Positions 15,883 to 24,291 of a DNA stretch of 64,000 nt are shown piece after piece (the first letter of the stretch is position 1; every line of letters begins with the position of its first letter). A program made the position numbers and the translations under genes. The stretch comes from Streptomyces olindensis (GTDB lineage Bacteria; Actinomycetota; Actinomycetes; Streptomycetales; Streptomycetaceae). Under the pieces are notes generated by a model. That model had not been told where the DNA came from and did not search any database. It saw only the letters and a program-made list of their open reading frames with translations. The DNA is taken from contig JJOH01000005.1 of the NCBI GenBank assembly GCA_000696115.1, positions 238,773 through 302,772 of the forward strand, written 5' to 3'.

Positions 15883-15937
15883 CCCACCCTGTCACCGGTA
15901 GTGGACACCGAATGGCCACCACCGGTGACAGGGTGGG
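15883..15937. promoter_or_regulatory. 17-bp perfect inverted repeat in the divergent promoter (candidate WYL operator)
   Basis: CCCACCCTGTCACCGGT (15883-15899) and ACCGGTGACAGGGTGGG (15921-15937) are exact complements, 21 bases apart, with an inner GTGG/CCAC pair. The right arm ends 3 bases before the regulator ATG and supplies its only Shine-Dalgarno-like GGGTGGG. A protein bound here could block both divergent genes. Confidence 0.8.
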
Positions 15938-15940
15938 ACG

Positions 15941-16960
15941 ATGGCCAACACCTCACACCGGGCGTTAAAACTGTTGTCCCTGCTCGGATCAGGACGGCGG
16001 TGGCCGCTGCGCGAACTCGCCGCCCGGCTCGGGGCCAGCGAACGCACCGTCCGCCGCGACATCGAAACCCTGCGCCGGCTCGACTACCCGATCGCCACTG
16101 TCCACGGCCCCGACGGCGGCTACCGGCTCGGCGCCGGGCACACCCTGCCGCCACTGCGGTTCGACCACGATCAGGCCCTCGCGGTCGCGGTGGCCCTGCA
16201 GACCGCGCCCAGCACGATGTTCGGCCTCGGAGACGACGCGGCGCGGGCACTGGCCACGCTGCACCAGGTCATGCCCCCCGCGCTGCGGGCCTCCATGGAA
16301 TCCCTGCGCCTGACGCGGCTACAGAACTACTGGGAGTTCCCGGCGCCCCCCATCGACCCGGCCGCCCTCACCGCCGTCGGAACCGCGGTACGCCACCGGC
16401 ACCTCCTCGTCACCGAGACACTGCGCCCCGACGGCACCCGCCCCGAATCCGGCGACCCCGACTTCCTGCCCGCGCACCGCATCGAGCCCCACCACCTGGT
16501 CGTCTGGGCCGCGCGGTGGTACCTCGTCGCCTACGACCTCACCGACGACCAATGGCGTGTGCACCGCGTCGACCGACTTCGCCCCCGCCCCACCACGCAG
16601 AGCTTCGCCGCCCGCAAGCTTCCCGACGACGACCTCGCCCACTTCGTGATGAGCAGCCACGACCGCGGCGACACCCTCGCCGCCTGGCCGTGCACCGGCA
16701 CCGCTCGGCTCAACCTGCCCGCTCACGTCGTGGCCCGCTGGGCCCCAGGCGGCTCCGTCGTCGAACACCTCGACACCGACCACTGCCGGCTCACTCTCGG
16801 CACCTGGTCCTGGGCCGGCGTCGCCGGGATCCTCGCGACCTTCGACACCGAACTCACCGACCTCCACCCGCCTGAACTCGTCCAGGCGTTCCGACGTCTC
16901 GCACACCGATGGACCACCATCGTCGACACCGCTCAAGAAGGCCGCCAGTGCGATCCCTGA
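15941..16960 (+). CDS. WYL-domain transcriptional regulator (YafY type), contains a TTA codon
   Basis: This 339-residue protein has an N-terminal winged helix-turn-helix (residues 5-60, with LAARLGASERTVRRDIETL) followed by a WYL domain (about 145-220) and a C-terminal WCX-like region (about 235-325). WYL regulators sense ligands, sometimes nucleic acids or small molecules. It faces the FAD monooxygenase across the inverted repeat at 15883-15937, so it likely controls that gene and itself. Residue 9 is encoded by TTA (15965-15967), a codon read only by the bldA tRNA in Streptomyces, so translation should be limited to developing or stationary cultures. The gene pair directly follows the mobile elements, which suggests acquisition together, though this is not proven. 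Confidence 0.9.
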   Translation: MANTSHRALKLLSLLGSGRRWPLRELAARLGASERTVRRDIETLRRLDYPIATVHGPDGGYRLGAGHTLPPLRFDHDQALAVAVALQTAPSTMFGLGDDAARALATLHQVMPPALRASMESLRLTRLQNYWEFPAPPIDPAALTAVGTAVRHRHLLVTETLRPDGTRPESGDPDFLPAHRIEPHHLVVWAARWYLVAYDLTDDQWRVHRVDRLRPRPTTQSFAARKLPDDDLAHFVMSSHDRGDTLAAWPCTGTARLNLPAHVVARWAPGGSVVEHLDTDHCRLTLGTWSWAGVAGILATFDTELTDLHPPELVQAFRRLAHRWTTIVDTAQEGRQCDP

Positions 16961-16977
16961 TGCGGCGGCCGGCCAGG

Positions 16978-18045
16978 TCACCGAGGCGATCGCGACGGCG
17001 GCGGCCCCACCGAGTCGCGTACGACGACGTGCGTGCCCAGCAGCAAATGCTCGTCCGCGGCGCCCGGCGTGCGCTCCAGGGCCGTGCGGACGGCGAGGCG
17101 GCCCAGTTCCTCGTAGGGGACGTGGACCGTCGTCAGGGCGGGGTGCAGGTCGCGGGCGAAGGGGATGTCGTCGTAGCCGGCGAGCGAGACGTCGCCCGGC
17201 ACGGTCAGGCCCGCCTCGTGCAGGGCGGTGAGGGCGCCCGCCGCGACCATGTCCGTCGCGGCCACCACCGCCGTGAACTCCAGGCCGTCCTTGAGGGCCT
17301 GCTGCATCAGGCGGTGGCCCGCGTCGCGCGTGAAGTCGCCGTGCAGGAGGAGCGACGGGTCGGGGGTGAGGCCGCGGGCCCGGTGGGCCGCGAGGTAGCC
17401 GCGTTCGCGGCCCAGGGCCGTGGTGTGGTCCGCCCGGCCGCCGAGGAACAGCACCCGCCGGTGGCCCTGGGCGAGGACGTGCGCGACGAGCGTGTAGGCG
17501 CCGCCCTCGTTGTCGTACTCGATGACCGTCACCGGGGCGCCGGGGTCCAGCGGTGGCCGGCCGCACAGGACCAGGCGGGAACCGGCCGAGGCGAGGGAGT
17601 CGGCCATGCGGTGGGTGCGCTCGCGGTACTCGGGGGTGTCGGCCGTGCCGCCGACCAGGATCACGGCGGCGGCCCGCTGGGCCCGCATCATCTCGACGAA
17701 CTCCAGCTCGTGCCGGACGTCGCCCTCCGTGCTGCACACCAGGCAGAGGTGGCCGAGCCGGGTCGCCTCGCGCTCCACGCCGTGCGCCATGTGCGCGAAC
17801 GACGGGCCGGTGATGTCCTCCAGGACGAACGCGAGGGTGGGCGTGCCGACGCCCGCGATCGCCTTCGCCCGCGCGTCGGCCACGTAGTCCAGGTCCCGGA
17901 CCGCCCGCATCACCCGGCCGCGCGTCGCCGCGCTCACCGGGTAGACGCCGCCGAGCACCCGGGACACCGTCGACGCCGAGACCCCCGCGCGGGCCGCCAC
18001 GTCCCGGATGGTGCTGCGGCTCGCGTCGCCGCTCTTCCTCGTCAT
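16978..18045 (-). CDS. LacI-family transcriptional regulator
   Basis: This 355-residue protein begins at the ATG at 18045 (MTRKSGDASRSTIRDVAARA). The helix-turn-helix and hinge (residues 12-60, with GVSASTVSRVLGG) precede a periplasmic-binding-protein-like sensor domain to the C-terminus (HVPYEELGRLAVRTALER). The long extension upstream of 18045 is GC-rich filler. LacI proteins are sugar-responsive repressors. A 13-mer, GCAACCGGTTCCC, in its own upstream region (18111-18123) is repeated exactly before the transport/polysaccharide operon at 2180. This is the best evidence for its target. It converges with the WYL gene, which lies between it and its proposed target together with the mobile elements. 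Confidence 0.93.
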   Translation of the reverse strand: MTRKSGDASRSTIRDVAARAGVSASTVSRVLGGVYPVSAATRGRVMRAVRDLDYVADARAKAIAGVGTPTLAFVLEDITGPSFAHMAHGVEREATRLGHLCLVCSTEGDVRHELEFVEMMRAQRAAAVILVGGTADTPEYRERTHRMADSLASAGSRLVLCGRPPLDPGAPVTVIEYDNEGGAYTLVAHVLAQGHRRVLFLGGRADHTTALGRERGYLAAHRARGLTPDPSLLLHGDFTRDAGHRLMQQALKDGLEFTAVVAATDMVAAGALTALHEAGLTVPGDVSLAGYDDIPFARDLHPALTTVHVPYEELGRLAVRTALERTPGAADEHLLLGTHVVVRDSVGPPPSRSPR

Positions 18046-18094
18046 GCCTGCCTCGTCCCTCCCGGGCACCGGTCCGCGCCCACCCCCTCGGGAA

Positions 18095-18123
18095 CTGCGG
18101 CAACGCCGTAGCAACCGGTTCCC
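18095..18123. promoter_or_regulatory. Candidate autoregulatory operator region of the LacI gene
   Basis: CTGCGGCAACGCCGTAG (18095-18111) is a near-perfect palindrome with one mismatched pair, and it is followed by GCAACCGGTTCCC (18111-18123). It lies 50-80 bases before the LacI start, where promoter and operator usually overlap. The second half matches the 1884-1896 site exactly. Confidence 0.55.
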
Positions 18124-18199
18124 ATCACGGAGGCTAGCAGCGGAGAGGGGAGGGGAGGAGGGGTGTGCGCAGACTGGTGCCGGGGCGTCGGCGCGCCCC

Positions 18200-19111
18200 C
18201 TACGCCGCCCGCACCGCCCCGGCGATCCCGGTGATCGCCTCCGGGCCCACCCGGCAGCAGCCGCCGATCAGCCGGGCCCCCGCCCGCTGCCACCCGTGCA
18301 CCTGGCCGGGGGTGAAGGAGGAGCGGCCGGTCCAGGTGCGCGCCCCGGCGTCCCAGGTCTCGCCGCTGTTGGGGTAGACGACGACCGGCTTGCCGGTGAC
18401 CCGCGCCGCGGTCGCCGCGGCGGCGTCCACGTCCTCGGGCGCGCAGCAGTTCACGCCCACCGCGATCACCTCGTCCGCGTCGGCCGCCAGGGCGAAGGCC
18501 TCCTCCAGCGGCTGCCCGGCCCGCGTGCGGCCGCCCGCCACGGAGTACGTCAGCCAGGCCGGCACCCCGAGCCCCCGCACCGCCCGCAGCAGGGCCGCGG
18601 CCTCGTCGGCGTCCGGGACCGTCTCCAGGGCGAGGACGTCGGGGCGGGCCGAGGCCAGCACCTCCAGGCGGGGCCGGTGGAAGCGCTCCAGCTCGTCCAC
18701 CGTCAGCCCGTAGCGGCCCCGGTACTCCGAGCCGTCCGCGAGCATCGCCCCGTACGGGCCGGCCGACGCCGCCACCCACAGGGGCCGGGAGGCGCGGGCG
18801 CGGCGGGCCGCCTCCCGGGCCAGCTCCACGCTCAGCGCCATCAGTTCGGCCGCCCGGTCGTGGTCGATCCCGCGCTTCGCGAAGCCCTCGAACGTGGCCT
18901 GGTAGCTGGAGGTGATCGCCACGTCGGCGCCCGCCCGGAAGTAGGCGAGGTGTGCCTCGGTGACCGCCTCCGGCCGTTCGGCGAGCAGCCGCGCCGACCA
19001 CAGCTCGTCGCTCAGGTCGTGCCCGGCCGACTCGAGCTGGTTGGACATGCCGCCGTCCAGGACGACCGTCCCGGCGGCGAGGGCTTCGGCGAGGGTGAGG
19101 GTGCTCGTCAT
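18200..19111 (-). CDS. mmuM: Homocysteine S-methyltransferase
   Basis: This 303-residue protein begins at the ATG at 19111 (MTSTLTLAEALAAGTVVLDG). The fold is the Zn-dependent homocysteine methyltransferase barrel, with zinc ligands in GVNCC (Cys222/223) and IGGCCR (Cys285/286). Family members transfer a methyl group, usually from S-methylmethionine, to homocysteine to make methionine in the cytosol. It is divergent from an APC amino-acid permease at 19248. In enterobacteria the pair mmuP-mmuM has the same composition, so a permease for S-methylmethionine next door is plausible. The region between them (19112-19247) must hold both promoters. Confidence 0.92.
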   Translation of the reverse strand: MTSTLTLAEALAAGTVVLDGGMSNQLESAGHDLSDELWSARLLAERPEAVTEAHLAYFRAGADVAITSSYQATFEGFAKRGIDHDRAAELMALSVELAREAARRARASRPLWVAASAGPYGAMLADGSEYRGRYGLTVDELERFHRPRLEVLASARPDVLALETVPDADEAAALLRAVRGLGVPAWLTYSVAGGRTRAGQPLEEAFALAADADEVIAVGVNCCAPEDVDAAAATAARVTGKPVVVYPNSGETWDAGARTWTGRSSFTPGQVHGWQRAGARLIGGCCRVGPEAITGIAGAVRAA

Positions 19112-19247
19112 ACGGGTGACGGTAGTCGAGATCCGGTGGCGGAACCCAGCCGATTGTGTCCAGTACATGAACAGGTCGCCCAACATGTGGGACGGCGGGT
19201 TACGATCACGCCCCTCCCCCTCCCCTCCCGCCCGTACAGGAACACTC

Positions 19248-20636
19248 ATGACCGTCCCTCGCCCCGCCGAGGCCGCCGAACCTGCCGGGCCGGCCGCCAC
19301 CCCGGCCGCAGCGCCCGTTCCCCGCCGCACCTTCGGCCTCGCCGCCGCCACGGCCCTCGTCATGGGCAACATCATCGGCGGCGGCATCTTCGCCCTGCCC
19401 GCCACCGTCGCCCCCTACGGCACGGTCAGCCTGCTCGCCTTCCTCGTGCTCTCCGTCGGGGCCGTGCTGCTCGCGCTGCTCTTCGGCCGGCTGGCCCGGC
19501 GCAGCCCGGTCACCGGCGGGCTGTACGTCTACCCGCGGGACGCCTTCGGCGAGTTCGCCGGGTTCCTGTCGGCCTGGTCGTACTGGACGATGTGCTGGGT
19601 CAGCATCGCGGCCCTGGCCGTCGCGGTCGTCGGCTACGTCGACGTCCTCATACCCCTGCACGGCGACCACGCCCTCCAGGCCGCCGTCGCCCTGGCCGCC
19701 CTGTGGCTGCCGGCCGCCGCGAACTTCGCGGGGACGCGGTGGGTCGGCGCGGTGCAGGTGGTCTCGACGGTGCTGAAGTTCGTGCCGCTGCTGCTGCTCG
19801 CCACGGTCGGCCTGTTCTTCGTCGACGCCGACAACTTCGGCCCGTTCAACGCCTCCGGGCAGAGCGTCTCCGGCGCGCTGGCCGCCTCCGCCGCGCTGCT
19901 GCTCTACAGCTTCCTCGGGGTGGAGTCGGCGGCGGTCAGCGCGGGCGAGGTCCGCGACCCGGAGCGCACGGTCGGCCGGGCGAGCGTCCTCGGCACCCTC
20001 GCCTCGGCCCTGGTCTACGTCCTCGGCACGGTCGCCGTCTTCGGCCTCGTCCCGCACCGCGAACTCGTCGACTCGGGCGCCCCGTTCGCCGACGCCGTCA
20101 ACGCCATCACCGGCGGCGGCTGGGGCGGCACCGCCATCGCCCTGGTCGCGGTCGCCTCCATCACCGGCTGCCTCAACGGCTGGATCCTCATGGCGGCGCA
20201 GATGCCGTACGCCGCCGCCCGCGACGGCCTCTTCCCGGCGCCCTTCGCCCGCGTCGGCAAGGGCGGCGTCCCCGGCTTCGGCGTGTGGGCGTGCGCGGTC
20301 CTCGGCACACTGCTCATCGCCCTCAACTACACGGCCGGCCCGGACACCACCTTCCGCGTCCTCGTCCTGATCACCACGTTCACCGGCTGCGTGCCGTACC
20401 TGCTGTCGGCGGCGGCCCAGCTGTACTGGCTGGCCCGCGGCACCCGCGACCGGGTCCGTCCCGCCGGACTCGCCCGCGATCTCACCGTCGCCGTCCTGTC
20501 GTTCGGCTTCTCGTTCTGGCTGATCGCGGGCGCCGGGTACGCGGCCGTCTACCAGGGCGTGCTGTTCCTGTTCGCGGGGATCCCGGTGTACGTGTGGCTG
20601 CGGGGACGCGGGGACAGGACCGAGGCGTCGGCATAG
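19248..20636 (+). CDS. APC-superfamily amino-acid permease
   Basis: This 462-residue integral membrane protein begins at the ATG at 19248. About twelve hydrophobic segments are visible, starting with the APC signature FGLAAATALVMGNIIGGGIF in helix 1 (unwound GxIxGxGIF substrate-binding motif). The N-terminal 27 residues are a Pro/Ala-rich cytoplasmic leader. APC proteins of this arginine/ornithine-antiporter-like group exchange or symport amino acids. Its divergent partner is mmuM, so uptake of S-methylmethionine or a related sulfonium compound is a reasonable guess, but polyamine-related or other amino-acid antiport cannot be excluded. Confidence 0.88.
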   Translation: MTVPRPAEAAEPAGPAATPAAAPVPRRTFGLAAATALVMGNIIGGGIFALPATVAPYGTVSLLAFLVLSVGAVLLALLFGRLARRSPVTGGLYVYPRDAFGEFAGFLSAWSYWTMCWVSIAALAVAVVGYVDVLIPLHGDHALQAAVALAALWLPAAANFAGTRWVGAVQVVSTVLKFVPLLLLATVGLFFVDADNFGPFNASGQSVSGALAASAALLLYSFLGVESAAVSAGEVRDPERTVGRASVLGTLASALVYVLGTVAVFGLVPHRELVDSGAPFADAVNAITGGGWGGTAIALVAVASITGCLNGWILMAAQMPYAAARDGLFPAPFARVGKGGVPGFGVWACAVLGTLLIALNYTAGPDTTFRVLVLITTFTGCVPYLLSAAAQLYWLARGTRDRVRPAGLARDLTVAVLSFGFSFWLIAGAGYAAVYQGVLFLFAGIPVYVWLRGRGDRTEASA

Positions 20637-20645
20637 CATCGGGGG

Positions 20646-21764
20646 ATGCCCGAGGTCGCTGCCCCGCAAGCCGAAGTACGTGAAGTCCTGGGAGTCCCGG
20701 CGGACGAGGCGGTGTTCGATCCGCTCCCGCACAACCCGCTGAACGGCGTCACGGCGGGGGTGTGGCGCGTCACCGGCGGCGGACGCTCGGCCGTGCTGAA
20801 GGTGCTGACGCGGACGAAGGAGACCGGTGTCTCCTGGGCGGCGTCCAACGACCCGCGCCACTGGAACTTCTGGCGCCGCGAGGCGTACGTCTACGGGTCC
20901 GGGCTCGCCCGGGTCTGGGAGCGGCACGGCATCCGCGCGCCCCGGCTGCTGGAGTGCGCCGAACGCCCCGGCGGCGACGTGGCGCTGTGGCTGGAGGACG
21001 TGCCGGGCGAACCGGCGACGAGCTGGCCCCTGGCCCGGCACGTCGAGCACGCCCGGCGCCTCGGCGCGGCACAGGGCGAGACCGGCGCGGGGGAGGACCG
21101 GCCGTGGCTGTCCCGGCACTTCCTGCGCGACTACACGGCGGGGAAGACGACGGGCGCGGCCCTGCTCGACGACGACGAGGCCTGGCGGCACCCCCTGGTC
21201 CGGTCCCACTTCTCGCCCGGCCTGCGCGAGGACATGGTCCGACTCCACCACGACCGCGAGTGGTTCCTCACGGTGATGGAGTCCCTGCCCCGCGCCTTCT
21301 GCCACCTCGACCAGTGGCCGGCGAACCTCCGCTCCGACGGCCCCGACACCGGCGTCCTGCTCGACTGGGCCTTCGCCGGCGACGGCGCCCTCGGCGAGGA
21401 CCTCGGCAACTACCTTCCCGACACCGTCTTCGACCACTTCGTCCCCGCCGCCGAGCTGCACGGCCTGGCGAAGTCGGCCTACGACGCCTACGTGCACGGT
21501 CTGCGCGAGAGCGGCTGGCACGGCGACGAACGCCTCGTTCGGCTCGCCGTGTGCGCCTCCGCGGTGAAGTACGACTGGCTCACCGCACTGATGCTGGCCA
21601 GGGCGGACGAGGAGCCGGTCGGGTACGGCGGCACGGGCACGGTCGCCGCCGCCGTCCGCTACCGCGAACGGGGCCTCACCCTCGCCTTCCTCGCCGAGTG
21701 GGCGGCCGAGGCACGGCTGCTGGCCCCGCAGCTCGGCTTTCCCGAAGCGCCGAGCGGCCGCTGA
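20646..21764 (+). CDS. Aminoglycoside-phosphotransferase-like protein (kinase-like fold)
   Basis: This 372-residue protein has the APH/choline-kinase-like catalytic core. The phosphotransfer loop is FCHLDQWPANLRS (Brenner motif HxDxxxxN) and the metal-binding Asp follows in LLDWAFAG. A lysine in AVLKVLT probably holds ATP. The ATG lies 10 bases after the permease stop, so the two may be cotranscribed. Enzymes of this fold phosphorylate antibiotics, sugars or other small metabolites; nothing here identifies the substrate. A second kinase-like gene of the same superfamily lies at 31892-32878, but the two do not look closely related. Confidence 0.8.
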   Translation: MPEVAAPQAEVREVLGVPADEAVFDPLPHNPLNGVTAGVWRVTGGGRSAVLKVLTRTKETGVSWAASNDPRHWNFWRREAYVYGSGLARVWERHGIRAPRLLECAERPGGDVALWLEDVPGEPATSWPLARHVEHARRLGAAQGETGAGEDRPWLSRHFLRDYTAGKTTGAALLDDDEAWRHPLVRSHFSPGLREDMVRLHHDREWFLTVMESLPRAFCHLDQWPANLRSDGPDTGVLLDWAFAGDGALGEDLGNYLPDTVFDHFVPAAELHGLAKSAYDAYVHGLRESGWHGDERLVRLAVCASAVKYDWLTALMLARADEEPVGYGGTGTVAAAVRYRERGLTLAFLAEWAAEARLLAPQLGFPEAPSGR

Positions 21765-21783
21765 GGGCTGCATCGCCGGCGGC

Positions 21784-23898
21784 TCACCGCCGGGCCCGGA
21801 CCGCGTGGCGCCCGCCCCGTCGCCCGCCCCGGCTCCGCCGCGTCGCCATCGGTACGGCGAGGCTGACGGCGAGGGCCAGTCCGAGGGCGTACGGCCACCA
21901 GCCGAAGCCGACGCCCTCCGACGCGCCGGCGGTGCGGGGCGTCGGGCCACCGGCCCCGGACGCCGCGGGTGCGGTGGGGGAGGGGGCCGGGGCGGTGACC
22001 GCCGTCAGGGCGACGTCGTCGCCGTCGCCGGCGCGGTAGCTGATGCGGTAGGTGGTGTCGGCCAGTTTCAGGCGGGCGCCCTCCCGCAGACCGGTGAAGG
22101 TGCCCGCCGGTGCGCCGCGGCCCGTGTGGTCGATCACGGTGATCTCACGGGCGGGACGCTTCCGCCCGGGGTCCCCGGCGGCGGACAGGTCGAGGTCTCC
22201 GGCCAGCCGTACCGCCCCCGTCACCTTCAACGGCCCGTCCCGCAGCACCAGCGAGCCCCGCGCGCTCTGCGTGTAGGCGCCGTCCACCGTGAGGCCGGTC
22301 GTGACCGTGCCGTCGCTGGTGACCGGGCCGCGCACCGTGCCCTTGCCGGTGAGGGACGTCGCCACGTGCAGGCCCGCCCGGCCCGTGTCCAGCCGGGCCG
22401 CGGCCGAGGTGAGCCGGATCGCCCGGCTGCGGTCGAGCGTGGCGCCCCGGCGCAGGGCCAGTGTGCCCCGCGCGACGGTGGTCGTCCCGGTGTAGGTCAC
22501 CGCGCGGCCCGTCAGTGTCGTCGTGGCGGCTCCCGCCTGGGTGAGCGAGCCGCTGCCGCCGACGCGGGACAGGGTGAGGGGCCGGCTGGTGTTGCGCAGC
22601 ACGAGGGAGCCGTGGTTGACGACCTCGGAGTGGGCACCTGCCGTGTACAGCCCGCCGTCGCCGCCCCGCTTCCCGCTGCCGAGTCGCAGCACCGCGCCCT
22701 TCTCGACCGTCGTCGAGCCGTCGTAGTGCTGGACGGCCGCGAAGGTCACGTCGTTCCCGGGGGTGCCGGCGATGACGACGTCGCCGGCGCCGGGGGCCGA
22801 CAGGGTGTCGTGGAACCTGCCGCCGCCGATGGGGGCGCCGAGGGTCACCGGGCCGTTGTAGTCGAAGGTGAGGCGGGAACGGGAGCGGGCCGCCAGCAGG
22901 TTGATGTAGACCGTCTCGGCGGTGCCCGGCATGAAGATCCGGTCGGTGGTGCCGTCGCCCCACCGGACGTTCGCGCCCTTGATGTTGGTGCCGCGCTTGT
23001 TGACGTTCTTCCGGGCGGGCGTCCAGTTGAGGGCGGGGTCGCTGAGCGACGGGTCGGTGTCGCCGCCCCGGTCCGACCAGCTGTACTGCCCGGTGAGGAC
23101 CACCTTCCCGCCCGGCCGGGACTGGACGTTGATGTCGCTGCCGTACTCGCGCTGGTAGAAGTCCATGCCCAGGGTGACGGTCTGCCCCAGCGGGGTGTCG
23201 ACGGTCCAGGTCCCCTGGTTGAGGACCTTGCGGACCCGGGGCAGGGAGGTGGCGTACTCCGGGCGGCCGGCGTTCAGCTGGGTGCCGTTGTCGATGACGC
23301 CGGAGAAGGGGTGGGTGCCCGACAGGTCCCAGGTGCCCCACAGGAACCTCGGCTGGGTGATCAGCCCCGAGCCGCTGATGGTGCCGAGGTTGTAGGCGCT
23401 CCTGAGGGACAGCCGGAGGGTGCCGTCGACCCGGATGTTGTCCTGGTTGAGGCGGAACGCCGGGGTGTCGTAGGGGAAGTGGCCGATCAGGCCGGTCGTG
23501 CCGCCGTCGCCGTACTGGAGCGTCGCCCCGTGCGCGACGGTGACCGCGGGCGGGTCGGGGTGGGTGACGGTGACGTACGGGTGGTTGCCGCCCCGTGTCC
23601 GCACCTGCTGCCGCTGCCGGGACCGGGGGAGTGTGAAGTCGCTGTCCCTGGTGAGGACCAGGGTCCCGGTGCCGCGCACGGTGAGCGTGCCCTCGCCCCG
23701 GAACACGCCGTCGTACGTCGTCGTCCCGGGCGGCACGGTGACGACCGTGTCCCCGGCGAGGGTCACGTCCCGGTCGGCGAGCACGTCGGCCGTGACGTCC
23801 CGGGGCCCGGCGGCCAGCGCCGGGGGAGCGGTGAGCAGGGACGCGACCGCCGCGAGGACGCCCGCGGCCGCTGCTGTGGTGTGGGTGAGGCTGCGCAC
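21784..23898 (-). CDS. Secreted autotransporter-associated beta-strand repeat protein with C-terminal membrane anchor
   Basis: This 704-residue protein has a Sec signal peptide (residues 1-30, ending PPALAA). The body is a parallel beta-helix with repeats typical of autotransporter passenger domains: GEGTLTVRGTGTLVLTRDS near 70-88, HYDGSTTVEKGAVLRLGSG near 395-413, and TYTGTTTVARGTLALRRGA near 470-488. Unlike real autotransporters there is no outer-membrane barrel. Instead a Pro/Ala-rich linker (about 635-660) leads to one membrane helix (YALGLALAVSLAVPMA) and a basic tail, which would tether it to the actinobacterial membrane with the helix facing outward. No catalytic motif is recognised. 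Its place between uptake and polysaccharide-degradation genes suggests binding to a polysaccharide or surface, which is inference only. Confidence 0.75.
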   Translation of the reverse strand: MRSLTHTTAAAAGVLAAVASLLTAPPALAAGPRDVTADVLADRDVTLAGDTVVTVPPGTTTYDGVFRGEGTLTVRGTGTLVLTRDSDFTLPRSRQRQQVRTRGGNHPYVTVTHPDPPAVTVAHGATLQYGDGGTTGLIGHFPYDTPAFRLNQDNIRVDGTLRLSLRSAYNLGTISGSGLITQPRFLWGTWDLSGTHPFSGVIDNGTQLNAGRPEYATSLPRVRKVLNQGTWTVDTPLGQTVTLGMDFYQREYGSDINVQSRPGGKVVLTGQYSWSDRGGDTDPSLSDPALNWTPARKNVNKRGTNIKGANVRWGDGTTDRIFMPGTAETVYINLLAARSRSRLTFDYNGPVTLGAPIGGGRFHDTLSAPGAGDVVIAGTPGNDVTFAAVQHYDGSTTVEKGAVLRLGSGKRGGDGGLYTAGAHSEVVNHGSLVLRNTSRPLTLSRVGGSGSLTQAGAATTTLTGRAVTYTGTTTVARGTLALRRGATLDRSRAIRLTSAAARLDTGRAGLHVATSLTGKGTVRGPVTSDGTVTTGLTVDGAYTQSARGSLVLRDGPLKVTGAVRLAGDLDLSAAGDPGRKRPAREITVIDHTGRGAPAGTFTGLREGARLKLADTTYRISYRAGDGDDVALTAVTAPAPSPTAPAASGAGGPTPRTAGASEGVGFGWWPYALGLALAVSLAVPMATRRSRGGRRGGRHAVRARR

Positions 23899-23943
23899 GT
23901 GACCGGAGACGGATCACGACGTCCGCCGATAACAGAAAACCGC

Positions 23944-24129
23944 CTACGGCCGCCCCGGCCGCAGCAGCGCCTGCGCGACGATGATCCGCTCACCGTCGAA
24001 GGTGACGGCGGGGCCGCCGTGCAACTCGTAGCCGAGGTCGAGCGCCTCGCTCACCCTGCGGCAGAACGCGGCGTCGTCCGGTCCGGTCAGAACCCGGTAG
24101 CGGGGCAGGTCGTCGGGTGGTGTGGTCAT
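23944..24129 (-). CDS. DUF1737 domain protein (61 aa)
   Basis: This very small protein matches the DUF1737 pattern along its whole length: RYRVLTGPDDAAFCRRVSEA followed by LDLGYELHGGPAVTFDGERI. The family is widespread, short, cytosolic and of unknown function. The gene lies 45 bases before (upstream on the same strand of) the beta-helix protein gene. No partner or regulation can be read from its position. Confidence 0.8.
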   Translation of the reverse strand: MTTPPDDLPRYRVLTGPDDAAFCRRVSEALDLGYELHGGPAVTFDGERIIVAQALLRPGRP

Positions 24130-24205
24130 AAGAAGCAGGATCGCAGAGTCCGTTGGTCCCGTCAGACCCGTTGACCTCCTCGTGTCACCCCCTTACCTTT
24201 TCGGC

Positions 24206-24239
24206 GTTCGTAATGACAGATGGTGTTCGAAATGTCAGA
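24206..24239. promoter_or_regulatory. Direct repeat GTTCGtAATGaCAGA / GTTCGaAATGtCAGA before the GH43 gene
   Basis: Two 15-mers (24206-24220 and 24225-24239) differ at two positions and start 19 bases apart, almost two helix turns. They lie 53-86 bases before the chosen start of the GH43 gene. This arrangement fits a dimeric regulator binding one face of the DNA. No regulator gene adjoins. Confidence 0.5.
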
Positions 24240-24291
24240 CGACGCATCAGACAACGCCGTGTGTCCCCCAGTGAGAGGCAGGCCCCTCCGC

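Noticed and set aside
24220..24291. Longer start for the first GH43 enzyme
   Set aside because: It would put a paired direct repeat that looks regulatory into the coding region and bury the Tat signal 60 residues in.
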